Origin: Shinisaurus crocodilurus
Taxonomy: Eukaryota; Chordata; Lepidosauria; Squamata; Shinisauridae
NCBI GenBank assembly: GCA_021292165.1
Contig: CM037878.1
Coordinates: 251,276,968-251,340,967, forward strand
DNA: 64,000 nucleotides
Reading direction: 5' to 3'
Positions 11,761 to 22,795 of the stretch are shown here, piece by piece; positions within the stretch are counted from its first letter, which is position 1; every line of letters begins with the position of its first letter. A program made the position numbers and the translations under genes. The notes under the pieces are model-generated. The model was given only the letters and a program-made list of their open reading frames with translations, was not told the origin of the DNA and searched no databases.

Positions 11761-12689
11761 CACGCGTATTTCTATCTAAAAGATACGTGTGTCAAATTCC
11801 ATTTCGCTATAAAGCATAAAATGGAGAAACTCATAGCAGTTTTGATACCCAGATGAGTGGCTGCTGCAGATGAATGCCCAATAGATTGCCTCTGGGTTGA
11901 CTAAGGACTACAGAAATTGTTGTGATCCTTTTAAAATAAAGACTAGATAAGATGAGCATATTGCTTTGTATTTAATTAATTTTCATTGATTCTACAATCA
12001 AGCTTTCTTTTTTCTCCCCCCCCCCCCGCAGCCTCCCCAATTACATCTAGTGTGTTATATCAATTGTCTCCTGGATGAAAGTACAAACCTCTGGCTTTTC
12101 ATAATGGAAGGGGCTGGAACCGTCCACTGTACTTGATGAGCTAAAATCAATGGAGAACTGTCTGGCAATGAAAATGGGTATTAAATCCTGCAGTGGATGT
12201 AGTTATTTTTCCTGCATTCTATCTGTTATTTCTTGCCTTCGTTATCAGTGTGTTAAATTTAACAGGCTGCAATCCATTATACACATTCCCTATGACTATG
12301 AGTAAGCCCCATAATGGGACTTATGTCTGAGTAGACATGCATAGAATTGCACTGATGAAATGGCTCAGTCGGGTCTCTTGTGTCAACAAAACTACTAAAA
12401 TCCATAATTCACATTACTAAAGAGTTCCATTGTATTCAGTGCAACTGAAATCCACTCAAAAGCCAATATAAGGGAAATATGAACATTTATAGAAAATATT
12501 CTGGTCACTATCAGATTCATAATGCTCATCTATCTATTATAATCTATTTATAAGGGCTTCTTTGCTACTTGTTTCCTTAATGTCTCCCCAATCCAAAATG
12601 ATTACCTCAATATCTATGTCTATATACATATAAGTAAATAAACAACTGCCTTGCCAGGTAAGACCAGGGTCCAACTAGTCTAGCATTTA

Positions 12690-12775
12690 CAGCACAATCC
12701 TATACATGTCTCCTCTGAAGAAGTCCCATTGAGTTCAGTGGGCCTTATTCCCATGAAAGTGGGTGGAGACTAGGA
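12690..12775. mobile_element. Short MITE-like repeat (CAATCCTATACATG family)
   Basis: Carries CACAATCCTATACATGTCT followed by CCCATTGAGTTCAGTGGGCC and a second half in inverted sense. The same short palindromic unit recurs at 4080-4320 (degraded), 12270-12350, 21815-21905, 32335-32375, 36875-36945 and 52680-52760. I infer a single family of small palindromic elements related to the GGGCGCAATCC-ended MITEs. Confidence 0.5.
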
Positions 12776-12946
12776 TTTCTGCCTTAGTTTCTACTATGGC
12801 CAATAAAATACCCTTGAGAAGTGCACAAGCAGGCTGCCTTCTGTTTTTGTGCTTGGCATCAGGTGCTCAAGAAGCACTATTGAGTTTTTATGGCTGTTGG
12901 TAGGCTGTGAGTTTCTCCCACCCTTTAAAATAAAATGTTGTTGGGG

Positions 12947-13412
12947 GGGCTAGCCTCTCCACCGGCTCACCTCTCCGCGGCGGTGGGCCCCCCCTGGCTC
13001 AATCTTCTGAGCGGTGCTGAGCTTTCTCCACGCCGCTCGAGCTGGCCACGACTGGCTCGCTGGTCCCGTCGTGTCACTTCTGGCGCAGTGGAAGTGATGG
13101 ACGGGACCCTGCTCCGGCGCACTGGACCCTCGCGCTATGTTTTTGGCGGAGGAAACCAGGGCAACAGGGCTGTTTAAGGGCTGTCCCATCACTGTTTAAG
13201 CCCTGTTGCCTGGTTCCCCCGCCAAAAACATAGCGCAGGGGTCCAGCATGCCGCACCGGAAGTGACGTGACGGGTCCAGCGCGGGTGGCGCGGGCAGCTC
13301 GCCGCGGAGAGTTGAGCCGCCACTGGAGCCAGGTAAGTCCGTGCGAGCCCCACGTGGACGTGAGCGGGGCTGATTTCGGCCCGCTACGCCCGCGCGAGGC
13401 AAATGCGTCCAT
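12947..13412. mobile_element. CpG-rich palindrome: two copies of a GC-rich element head to head
   Basis: Left arm (to about 13178) and right arm (from about 13190) are inverted copies: both carry CGCTATGTTTTTGGCGG and CAGG(G)CAACAGGGCT in mirrored order. Base composition is far more GC- and CpG-rich than the surroundings. Right end reads GCGTCCATCCCTA, matching the TAGGGATG start of the single copy at about 46975-47205. Open frames on both strands are by-products of GC richness and the palindrome. Superfamily uncertain, hAT suspected. Confidence 0.65.
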
Positions 13413-13419
13413 CCCTAAT

Positions 13420-14980
13420 TGGGATGCTCACCGAAACCCTAACCCCGCTGCCTATTCTCAACACTTACCACCAAATGTGACCAATTAATCAGACCCATAT
13501 CCAAAACAAAAAATCCTCCCCAAGTCCACAGTGTAGAGTAGGCGAAACACGCACCCTGCCCAGAGCCAATTGAGACAGGGGGAGCCAAAATTCCTACTCG
13601 GCCCCAGAACTGGTGACCAGAGAAGCCCACACTGCTTATCGGGAGAGGAGGGAGGGGGAGCTGCAAACGAAAGAGGCAGAGGTTTGGAGATGCTGGGCAT
13701 AAATATTGCCTCAGTGATCCTCCTCTTCTGTAAACTGATTGGACATCATTCCATTTGCCACTGATTGGAGGGTGAAGATCACCCCTTCCTTGTCTTACCC
13801 TTAATTCCCCTCCCATTGCAAAAGCTCTCCCCCCACACACAGAAGGCGTGATGGGGAGAAGAGAATTGTTATTCAACCACTTTTTGCTTCAGTTGCTAAA
13901 AGAAGGATCATTTCTCCGGGCTTTGTTTTCTTTTGCAGGCCAGGTTTGATTTTCATGCTGTATTGCAAATTAATGGATGCCTTGTCAAAGAAACCATGCT
14001 ACCATGTGCCATCAGATGTATAAGGGAACTAGCCAGTAGAAGCATTAGATATGGTGTCAGCTGACACCAGCATCATTTTGTGGTGTTTTCCCCCATTTAT
14101 TTATTTATTTATAAATGGGTTCTGGTGCTGATAAGAAAAGCACTAGGCAAATCAGCTGCAGTAGCCACCATCTTAATTTATCATCACTAGTCTCCCACTG
14201 TTGCTGTGGTACCACTGCCTGTGTAGCACAATTTCCTTCCCCTGGTATGCTTGCTGGTTGGGTGCCCACATGGGGCACAGGACCCCCTGAAATGGTATCT
14301 TGCCAAAGGCCCCTTCAAACCTGGGGCTGGCCCTGCTTGATACGGTTCCTTGGTTCACTGTATCCTTTACATGGTAAAGATCATATTCTAACATGGAGTA
14401 CATCTCACTAAGACGTACTGTTCTTTTTCAGTGAAGTAAAACTGCCTACCTGTTCTAGCTGCCAGATGTGGGATTGACAACCAAGTTGAATTGAACCAAG
14501 GTGTACTGGCTACATTTGTCATTTTTATGGCTACTTCTCAAAGGGAGTGATTAAATTAGTAGATGAACCAGTAAACTAAATGAAGGTGAGTTTTCCATCA
14601 TTTCACATGTTTCAAAATGCAATACATAATCAACTTAATCAAATACTTAATCAACTACAGAGGGTACAGGGACAGGCCATGAAGTGCAATTGGAGAATGG
14701 ATGGTTTCCACATGCAGTAGAAGCATTCCAAACTTAGAAACAGAAACAGGGAATGCCTCTAACGCAGGTTCTTGTTTGAAGCAGGTTCCTTTTTGTAACT
14801 ATTCTTGTTATATTGCAACCACATGAGCTGCCTGGTGTGTGCTGGTCCTATGCTTGTTGCAACAAGGTTTTGGGGGGGAGAGAGGATCAAGTGTAGTAAG
14901 GTGGCAGTATCAGCCTATACGGATTGTGGGATCAGACACAGTGGTGGTGCAGCTAGGTCATTTTAGACCCTAGACTTAAT
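13420..14980. other. No gene recognised; possible old repeats
   Basis: The segment 13480-13870 has a 145-codon minus-strand frame with no motif I recognise. A short ATTT run is at 14097-14112. The stretch 14200-14340 (ending CTGGGGCTGGCCCTGC) resembles the CAGGGCTGGCCCTA-ended repeat near 40350, so part of it is probably a transposon relic. Confidence 0.35.
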
Positions 14981-14984
14981 GGTC

Positions 14985-15460
14985 TAAAAGGAGAGACATG
15001 ATACAGGTGTACAGAATTATGCATGGTGTGAAGAAAGTGGATAGGGAGACATGTTTCTCCCTCTCTCATAATACTAGAACCCAGAGTGATGATCCCATGA
15101 GGTTGATTGGTGGGAGATTCAGGACAGATAAAAGGAAGTTCTTTTTCACACAGTGTATAGTTAAACTATGGAATTCACTTCCACAGGATGTAGTGATGAT
15201 GGCCACCAATTTGGACAGCTTTAAAAGGGGATTGGACAAATTCATGGAGGAGAAGGCTATCAATGGCTACTGATTGGCTATGTATTGACTGTATCAGAAT
15301 ATCAGAGGCAGTTGCTGGGGAACATGGGCAGGAGGGTGCTGTTGCACTCATGTCCTGCTTGTGGGATCCTGTGGGCAGCTGGTTGGCCACTGTGTGAACA
15401 GAATGCTGGACTGGATGGACCTTTGGTCTGATTCAGCATGGCTCCTCTTATGTTCTTAAT
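14985..15460 (+). mobile_element. CR1-like LINE, 3' end of ORF2 and 3' tail
   Basis: The frame at 14998-15273 encodes the C-terminal tail of a CR1-like ORF2: VDRETCFSLS, then GGRFRTDKRKFFFTQ, WNSLPQDVV and FKRGLDKFMEE, the conserved post-RT pattern (R-FF-Q-V-WN-LP-VV---FK--LD). It stops at 15271 and is followed by a 3' UTR ending GGTCTGATTCAGCATGG and TCTTATGTTCTTA. The RT and endonuclease are absent (5' truncation). Related pieces occur at 22685, 23439, 47206-48365 and, antisense, 52893-53350. Confidence 0.85.
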
Positions 15461-15623
15461 GGTCTTATGTGGGGTGGAGCGTTAGATGGCCATCTGTATT
15501 ACTTCTGTTGTGAAACACACAACTAACATTTCTCTTCCCCCCTCCAACTGCCATTCCATGCTTTAAAATTGCTTCTATATTCTTGATACATTAGAACAGC
15601 AAGAAAACTGCTTGCCCACCCTG

Positions 15624-15630
<7 letters not shown>

Positions 15631-15672
<42 letters not shown>
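15631..15672. repeat. (AT)n microsatellite
   Basis: 42 bases of uninterrupted AT dinucleotides. Nothing recognisable follows until 16445; the region 16110-16400 is repeat-free. Confidence 0.97.
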
Positions 15673-15676
<4 letters not shown>

Positions 15677-16442
15677 CATAGCATCATCATGACTATAGAA
15701 ACCAAATGGGAAGTTGCTTCTGCACCTGCCTCTCTCTACGTGGTCATCCCCTGCTCTTCCAGGCTGCAGGGCCCTGGACTTTGGCCCCAAGGTTCAGCCC
15801 TAACTGCACCACCGGACAGATGTGCATGTTCCTGTCCAAAATTGTCATCTGAATGTACACTTAGGATGACTAATATAACAAACAGGCTTGTCGTGTATAT
15901 TGATTTCCATCAGATACCAGTCATATCCCAATAAAATGGGGACTATCTGAATCATTTTAGCCTCCTTTTGAACACCCCCAAATTATAAAATTACTAACTG
16001 TGGTGGTAATTAACACAGTGAAAAAACTACAAATGTTTCCCTGTTTCAGAGCTTGACTTATACTACTATTTTTTTAAATCATCTCTCTGAAAGTTGCATG
16101 TTATAAAGTGAACACCTTTAGTGAAGGAGACAACGGGAGTATGTTTTGTAGACAGAGCCAATCTCCCTACAAGTGGCACATTGAACAGGCCAGCATAAAA
16201 CTAGTTTTTATACCCGGTTCTGTCAGCATCATTCAGGGCTCTCTGAATGGACAACCCTCCCATGATTTATCTCCCACTCATCAGTCAATGCCCAATATTC
16301 TTGAGCAGTGATGGATCAGCTCTCCTGTTGAATTGACTGGCCTGCTGGGCATTGTTGAGCCTGAGAGAGAACAGGAACAAAAATCAAAGCCTGCCCCACT
16401 CAGAGGTTGAGTTGGTGTGTTCATTAATTAAGTGGAAATAGC

Positions 16443-16445
<3 letters not shown>

Positions 16446-16479
<34 letters not shown>
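16446..16479. repeat. (GA)n microsatellite
   Basis: About 17 uninterrupted AG units. Confidence 0.95.
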
Positions 16480-16482
<3 letters not shown>

Positions 16483-16783
16483 AAAAAACAAGAAGCTTTT
16501 GCTGAATGTATGGTCTGAGGAGATCAGATTACTGTTAACTTTTGAAATTAAGTCTCAGTACATTTGAGTATAAAGAAAAAACAGTGGCTTTGCTTTGAGC
16601 CAGCATATTATTCTTTCTGAGTATTTAAAATGACATATTACAAAGCATCTAAACTTGAGGTATTTGCTAGACCGGGATGGTTGTAATTTATACAGTCGCT
16701 CTAGCCATGCAAAAGTTCTCTGCAAATGGCCCAAAGAGTTACACTACTTTATGATTTACAATATATTTTGAAAGATGGGCAGA

Positions 16784-17155
16784 GCAATCCTATGGCTCCC
16801 TAGACAGCATCTAGAGGGCCATAGGATTTTTCAGATTCCCAGATCGAAGGCTGGAAAAGAGCTTCATGCTCAGAGATCCCCCTCCCCCGTCTCAGCCAGT
16901 GTAGAAAGAGTCGTGCCGACGGCTTCTCCGAGGTTAGAAGAGTGACCTTGGGGAGGTGGTTTAGGGATGTTCTGGGGAGTGGGGAGGGGAGGAGACGGGC
17001 ACTGCCATGGTACAATATATCCTGGTGGCGCCCCAGCCCCAGCCCCCTTTCTTCCCCCTCCAAAACACTGCAGTTAGATGACTGAAAGCGGCCGTCTAGC
17101 TGTTTTGCAAAGTGGGAGGAGGACAAAATTTTGGTGGCAAATCACTTTCCCCCAC
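16784..17155. mobile_element. Harbinger-like MITE of the GCAATCCTATGG family (one end clear)
   Basis: Left end AGAGCAATCCTATGGCTCCC is the reverse-complement-type terminus of the copies at 31629 and 46157. Shared interior words include CTAGACAGCATCTAGAGGGC, AGAAGAGTGACCT, TATCCTGGTGG and a GGGTGGGAG/GTTTTGCAAAG segment. The right end has decayed. No coding capacity; the minus-strand open frame at 16800-17126 is inside the repeat. Confidence 0.7.
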
Positions 17156-17816
17156 TGCATTACTTACATTGCATATGTGTTGGTTTACACTAGCACACTG
17201 TCATTACCACGATAGAATATCTTCCACATTTGATATGGGGGAAAGGAGTTCGTGAAGCTATGTAGGCTTGTGTCCCAGCACCTTTTCTGATGGAACCTAG
17301 TACATAGAATTTTCCATACAAATCTTCATTCCTAAAAAGACAACACATTGCCTATATTCAATATCAAAGAGAATAATTATCCCTTGCATTTTTATGACAG
17401 CCTCTTACTTTTAAAACACACACACGCCTATCTAGGTTTTCCCTTTAAATTTTCCTTTCTGTAGGCCAGTTTGTGTTGGTTGTCATACTGGTTTTTCTCC
17501 TCCGGTTTGTCTCCAACTTTCTTAAAATATAAAGCCAAAATGTAAAAAAAAACACCCCCAAACCTAGCAACTTAGCTGAGACTTAGACAGTGCCAAATAG
17601 CATGGGGATGTTATTCCACATCCTTCAATATATGTCTGTCACTATTGCAGCCAGCCCAGAGTCACATTAGTGATTCATGCATGGTTTGTGGTCCAGTGTA
17701 ACCCAAATTCCTTTCAATCCACTGGTGGCTACCCAGTTCTGGCTATACTGTATGTGAACATTTATATTTTGTCATGTGCTATGTGTTTTTCTTCTGCAGC
17801 CCACCTTGAACTGTAA

Positions 17817-17987
17817 GGATCAAGGCTGAACATCCAGATAAATTTAAATTTGCTTTATTTTCACCCAATAATTTGAATTCTAACTAGTCATCCAAAGTGT
17901 CTGAAATGATTCGAAACCCCCAATAATTCAGATTACTAGGTAAAAACAAGGCAAAGTTACATTTATCTGGATATTTAGCCTTGATCC
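17817..17987. mobile_element. MITE with long inverted repeats and TAA duplication
   Basis: Termini GGATCAAGGCTGAACATCCA and its inverted partner at the right end (…ATTTAGCCTTGATCC) extend about 37 bases with few mismatches. TAA flanks both sides (17814-17816 and 17988-17990). A 3-bp TWA duplication is the PIF/Harbinger hallmark. Interior is AT-rich with no open frame. This family is distinct from the GCAATCCTATG MITEs. Confidence 0.75.
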
Positions 17988-17999
17988 TAAATTGTGCAA

Positions 18000-18820
18000 G
18001 CCTGTCTGAGCTAACTGTTCTCTCTCATTTACAAGCGTGCCATGTGAAATTGTATCATAAGTGTAAAAGAAATATATGTATTCTGTTCCCTTACTGTAAT
18101 CCGATCTCCATATCTTTTACTGTGTTGACTTATGCTAATCATCTAATTTTATACCCCAATTTATTTACTTTTTTTTTTGTAATGCATCCATAATCTCTTC
18201 TCTGAGAACTTATTTTCTGTCATGGCAAATGCTGAAGATTTAGCCATTTTGGGCTTCAGTAAAGCATTTTATTTGGTGCCACATAGAAAATTATTATTGT
18301 TCTGATTGGAAAGGTCAGGTGTGAACCCATTTACCAGGCAAAAGATAAGGGGAAAGTTAAAGAGAAAACGTCTTGTGACAGTGACTGTTGTGTCCCTCTG
18401 CAAATTGCCCCAATGGAGGCAGATCGCAAAGGGATCTGACTGGGAAAGAAGAAGCAAAGACACAGCCCTGTTGCCTCCCATGTATTAGTTTATTCCCCAT
18501 CTCCTTTGAGTCTCTTAATTAGAACCTATACATCTATTCATTTTTCTTCTTCGCTCAAAGTAAACATACAAAACAATTCTGGTGCTATAATGTCCTCTGC
18601 TTCTTATCATTCTGTGTTCTTAAGATTTTGTTGCTAAATTCTTGAACTATCCAGCATTAAAAAAAAAAAGAAATCTAAATATTCCCTGCTATGTTCACAG
18701 CTATCTCCTCAACATCAACAACTGATGAGTATCGGTACCTTTTGAACTGCTTATTATTTCACAGTTTGAAAAGGAAAGTCTTAGGTGCCTAACTCCTTTT
18801 CAAAAGTGGCACTAGTTCCT
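18000..18820. other. No gene recognised
   Basis: No confident feature. Open frames around 18269-18488 overlap on both strands with no domain signature. Confidence 0.4.
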
Positions 18821-18826
18821 CTAACT

Positions 18827-18958
18827 CAGTGTTCTCCAACCTTGGTCCCCAGATGTTTTTGGCCTACAACTCCCAGCATGCCCCAGCCAGCTGCTGGCTG
18901 GGGCATGCTGGGAGTTGTAGGCCAAAAACATCTGGGGATCCAAGGTTGGAGAACACTG
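18827..18958. mobile_element. Hairpin MITE, hAT-like, with 8-bp target duplication
   Basis: A 132-bp almost perfect palindrome (CAGTGTTCTCCAACCTTGG ... CCAAGGTTGGAGAACACTG) meeting at CCAGCCAGCTGCTGGCTGG. Exact direct repeats CTCTAACT flank it (18819-18826 and 18959-18966). Same family as 642-776; the higher arm identity suggests a younger insertion. Confidence 0.92.
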
Positions 18959-19260
18959 CTCTAACTTAAGAGGAGTGCAGGGAAGAATCTATGAAATACC
19001 ACTTTTTCAGTACGGTACGTCATTTCAGCCTGGGGATGAGGAAAACTTTCTCACATTAAAAATGTCAGTGAGGCTTCAGTTGTCTTGCAGAACTATCATT
19101 AAGAAGCAAGACCAGGTTTGTCTTGAATGGGGGTCTGTCATCAGGATTCTTCAAATGCTGAAGGAGAAAGAGAGGAGACGGAGAGCGGGAGAGAGAAGGA
19201 AGATCTAGATTGGATTCCTAGTACTCACAGTGGTTTGTCAGGAAATTGCAACACCTCAAT

Positions 19261-19372
19261 CAGGGGTGGGCAACTTGTTGCCTTCAAGATGTTGTTGGAC
19301 TGCAACTCCCATCATCCCCTCACCATTGGCTGTGCTAGCTAAGGCTGATGGGAGTTGCAGTCAAGCTCCTTG
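19261..19372. mobile_element. Partial hAT-like MITE (CAGGGGTGGGCAAC family)
   Basis: Begins CAGGGGTGGGCAACTTGTTG and contains the inverted pair GGACTGCAACTCCCATCA ... TGATGGGAGTTGCAGTC. The expected right terminus (GTTGCCCACCCCTG) is missing, so it is truncated. Relatives: 22330-22400, 41133-41260 and the end of the repeat at 36600-36705. Confidence 0.7.
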
Positions 19373-19464
19373 GGGGATCTGCCTTTCCTTTATGTTAATC
19401 TGTAGAGTGCTCTGTGCTTTCATGGCCCTTTATAAATGAACAAACGATATTGGTAACAAAACTT

Positions 19465-19640
19465 ATTATTTATTATTTATTATTTATATTTATTTATCGC
19501 CCATCTGGCCGGCAACCGGCCACCCTGGGCGATGTACACAGAATAAAAACAATAAAATACATTTAAAACAATATAAAAAATTTAAAATCTTAACCCACCC
19601 CATATTCCCACCTGAACAACCAGGTTTTTAATGAGCGAAC
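19465..19640 (-). mobile_element. L2-like LINE 3' end
   Basis: ATTTATCGCCCATCTGGCCGG, CCACCCTGGGCGATGTACA and CCCACCCCATATTCCC match, base for base over most of the length, the reverse-strand L2 end at 27655-27840. Here the match stops after the UTR and a few C-terminal codons (…CAGGTTTTTAATG), so the copy is strongly 5' truncated. Confidence 0.75.
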
Positions 19641-19649
19641 AGTGAACAG

Positions 19650-20160
19650 TTTTGTATTTTTTAATTGCACTTAAATTCTGGGGGGAGTGGGGGGAGTCCT
19701 GCTGCCTGGGCAATGGAGAATCTATGGTGGAGGAACCACCAAATCCAAAGCTCTGCCATGCTCGTGCTGGCAGGGCAACACATGGGGACAGCTGGAGAGG
19801 AAATGCATACACCAGCTCCAGGGTACTTTCCCCCCTGTCGCAAGAATGTGTTGGGGGAATAGGAGGGCCGGAGTCTCCCCTAATCCACCCTGGAATGCCT
19901 CCTTATAGCCATTACCATAATCAGAGGACCAACAGCAGAGTGGCAAAGGCCACTCCACACTTGCAAGGAGGCTTGCAAGGAAGATCTCCCTCTCATGCCA
20001 TGGACCTCCTGCTTCATGGGCTCCATCTCATGGCCCTTGAGATGCCCTCCCAGGGTCCCACAGGATTACAGCCTAAGGCAGGTATAGTGACATCAGGAGT
20101 CCCCAACATCTCCCCGCAGGCACCTCCTTCTTTTAAATCTACATTCATGGATTTGTATGA
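19650..20160. other. Open frame of 175 codons, not recognised
   Basis: A plus-strand frame spans 19652-20179, the longest one not explained by a LINE. It shows no signal peptide, repeats or motif I recognise; overlapping frames exist on both strands, the composition is locally GC-rich and repeats flank it on both sides. The CAGGGTCCCACAGGATTACAG segment suggests an unclassified interspersed repeat. I do not call it a gene. Confidence 0.3.
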
Positions 20161-20164
20161 AATG

Positions 20165-20695
20165 CATACAACTTTCTAGCAGCTATACAATGGCTTCAAC
20201 AAAAGTGGACCAAATATCCGAATAAGTATCCATTTGAAGTTGGACTCTACATGCCATCTGTTCATATATCTTTCGATATCGTTCCAATTTTGTAAAATAT
20301 ATGTATCATTCCAATTTTGTAAAATCAGTCTTTTAGCTGTCAAAAGGGCATAGAGAATCCATTTCCCCTTCCATTTGTTAATTTCCATGATGCAGGTAAA
20401 TATTTTTAAAGAACATGTACATCAGTGAATATTAAAGACTGTTCCAGTACAAAATTTATCTGTGTAATAAACTCCTCCCAAAAAGAAGCAACTAGTGGAA
20501 CTACCAAAACATTGTTTAAAAGAAGCATTAGCTTCTTTTGTACTGCACCACACCACCAGCAATTAGCTGAATTAGACAATCCCTTAATAAAGAGACATTG
20601 CGGTGGTGCCCAATAGACATGAAACAAACGTTTTTGCTGAATAAGATGCAGCCTAAGATCCATAGACGCGACAGGTAGATGTCAAAGCGGCAATC
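20165..20695 (-). mobile_element. L1-like LINE fragment, ORF2 C-terminus (antisense)
   Basis: Read on the minus strand, 20663-20406 gives RLHLIQQKRLFHVYW, NCWWCGAV and VASFWEEFITQINFVLE, the pattern of the L1 ORF2 C-terminal Cys-containing region (CWRC ... H-WW-C ... FW). It continues in another frame at 20388-20176 with LYALLTAKRLILQNWND, the typical L1 segment after it. A frameshift/indel separates the two parts near 20400, and ILQNWND is duplicated in tandem (about 24 bases, near 20280-20325). Dead fragment. Confidence 0.75.
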
Positions 20696-20913
20696 CACTG
20701 ATTAGGCATTTTGAGGTGGTGCCCACAGCAGTTTTTCAAATTCTATCTAAATGTGCCCACAGGTCCAAAAAAGTTGGGGACCCCTGAATTACATTTTTCT
20801 CTTAAAACTTCTTGTACCATTGAATTCTTGCACATCTCTCCCTCAGGGCCTTGGGGAACATCTCTTATATATGTGAGCTTCTCAAATGGGCAAATGTCAG
20901 CACTGATAGATTT

Positions 20914-21018
20914 AGGGCACAATCCTATGCATGTTTAGAAAGAAAAAAGTCCTGGTTGGAGAATGCTTGGAGTTGTAGGACTTTTTTCTGTCTAAACATG
21001 CATAGGATTGTGCCTTTA
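20914..21018. mobile_element. Palindromic Harbinger-like MITE with TTA duplication
   Basis: Left GGGCACAATCCTATGCATGT and right ACATGCATAGGATTGTGCC are inverted copies, flanked by TTA on each side (…GATTTA / CTTTAGC). The centre includes GGAGAATGCTTGGAGTTGTAG and paired AAAAAAGTCCT / AGGACTTTTTT. Same family as 30548-30690. Confidence 0.75.
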
Positions 21019-21814
21019 GCTAGCTTCTGTTTACATTTATTCAGGCTTGAAAATGAGATGCATTAATAGCCCGTATAAGAAATCTCCATACTGCTGTTGT
21101 GTGCTCTGACTCAAATTGTCACCTCCCCAAACCTTCATCAGTACTTAACATCTGGCAGATATTTTTTTAAAAGCTATATTTTTTAGAGGAAGAAGGGAAT
21201 GCATTTCTAAAATTATGTGTTGACTCTAATGACTCTTTCAGATAGTTAAACATAATGGTTCCAGTAGGTGCCGCTTGAATATTCCAAGGTATGAAGTAGT
21301 TCCAGACGGTATTAATTTTTTGTTTTTGAAAGCACAGAAGTGTATTGTCATGTCATTAGCTCAAATGGGTACTTAAGGAAGCAGCTGTTATAAGATTAAA
21401 CAGTTGCACAAAAATCTTCCTGAGGTTTCTCTGCTATTTCAGATTGTCTCCAGGTAGTATTATTTTATGAGTTTTCTTCATTTGAATGTTCCTGAAGTTT
21501 CTTCCCTATAAAAACAGACTGCAGCATGAAAAATTGAAAATTAGAACGGAAAAAAACCCCTTCAGATAGCATTGTTTAATTCCATAGTTGTCAAAGATAT
21601 GATGGTTATCAAGAAAATGGAATGACACAATCCAAGTCCGGTTTGCTTCATTACTTTCTCTTTGTGCTGATGTTAACATAGCTCTGTAGGGCCTGGAGAT
21701 GGGACCTTGATTGTGCTGGAAGTCATGACCCCCCAACCTCTCTCTAACACATGCATCCATCTCTATCCAAGTGAATATCTGCACAGGGTATTACCAGAAG
21801 GACTAACTCCACTG

Positions 21815-21905
21815 ACAGTACAATCTTATACATGTGTGCTCAGAAGTAAGCCCCATTGATTTCAATGGGACTTACTTCCAGGTAAGTGTATATGGGATTG
21901 CAGTT
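21815..21905. mobile_element. Short palindromic MITE-like repeat
   Basis: GTACAATCTTATACATGT at the left and GTGTATATGGGATTGCAGT at the right form degenerate inverted ends. The middle has GAAGTAAGCCCCATTGATTT paired with AATGGGACTTACTTCC, a hairpin. Recurs throughout the window (see 12690-12775). No gene is seen in 21020-21810 or 21906-22320. Confidence 0.6.
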
Positions 21906-22324
21906 TGAATGAAGGAGTAGGGTAAGAGTGAAACCTCAATACTAGATGCCAGATCCTTGCGCACCATATTTTTTTTTGGTGGAAAGTCAGGATATAAATT
22001 AAAGCAAACAAATAAACTAATCCTTCTTAGAGCTTTGCCAAACACCCTTAACTGTACTCAAATATTCCCATTTTTCCCTATCCTTTTAAAAAGCTACTGC
22101 ATAAAGCCTTAACTATCCTGCATACTTATGAGCGTAGTTTGCAGACATAACAAATGAAAATGCTTTATTTTTTAACATAAGGGCTATCTCTCAATCAGGT
22201 TTTAAAAAAAGCATTTCTAAAAAATATATTAAAGGAAAAGTTATACTTATGTATATTCCCATATTTCAGAGTAAACCCCATTGATTTCAATCAGGCATAT
22301 TTTGGATTAAGCTGAGCATACACC

Positions 22325-22402
22325 AGCTTTTCCACCAGGCTGGGGGGGGTATGGGAGTTGTAGTCCAGCACATCTGGAGGGTGCCAGTTTGGGGAAAGCT
22401 GG
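22325..22402. mobile_element. Degraded hAT-like MITE fragment
   Basis: GGGAGTTGTAGTCCAGCACAT and CTGGAGGGTGCCAGTTTGGG are diagnostic for the MITE family at 41133-41260. The two arms are shortened. Confidence 0.55.
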
Positions 22403-22684
22403 CATAAACAGAATCAGGCTGCACACCAAGATATTTGGGAGAACTGGGTAGGACCCTGGGTTCTTGCTCCTCTCCTTTCTAGTTTCATTTCCCCCTCTTG
22501 CCTAAGATGCAGGGAGGGCTAACTGCTAAAGGGAAGCTGGCATATGGTTATGTCACAGATGGGATGTTTTGGATGTCCACTGATCAGCAAACATGGAATC
22601 AGGACAGAGGTTATATTGAGTTACTACATGTTGACTCTTGCAGGCTTAGACAATGACACAAACATCCACACTGCTTGATGAATG

Positions 22685-22795
22685 AGTCAGTCATGGAGAG
22701 AAACAGTGATGAGCACTCGTGTCTTGCTTATGGCCTTCCCTCAGGCATCTGGTAGGCCACTCTGGAAACAGAATGCTGGATTGATCAGCCTTTGG
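22685..22795 (+). mobile_element. CR1-like LINE 3' tail, left part (split by a RAB1 retrocopy)
   Basis: AGTCATGGAGAGAAACAGTG ... GTAGGCCACTCTGGAAACAG AATGCTGGATTGATCAGCCTTTGG parallels the 3' UTR of the copy at 15300-15430. The same tail resumes at 23439 after the retrocopy, with the shared word GCCTTTGG at both junctions. Confidence 0.7.

Noticed and set aside
12935..13488. Cluster of open frames in the GC-rich block (a possible CpG-island promoter with first exon)
   Set aside because: The block is an inverted pair of a repeated element that also occurs at 46973-47205, so the frames and CpG density are explained by the transposon.
19652..20179. 175-codon open frame as a possible gene
   Set aside because: No recognisable motif, overlapping frames on both strands, local GC richness and flanking repeats. 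I kept it as an unrecognised open frame and did not call a gene.
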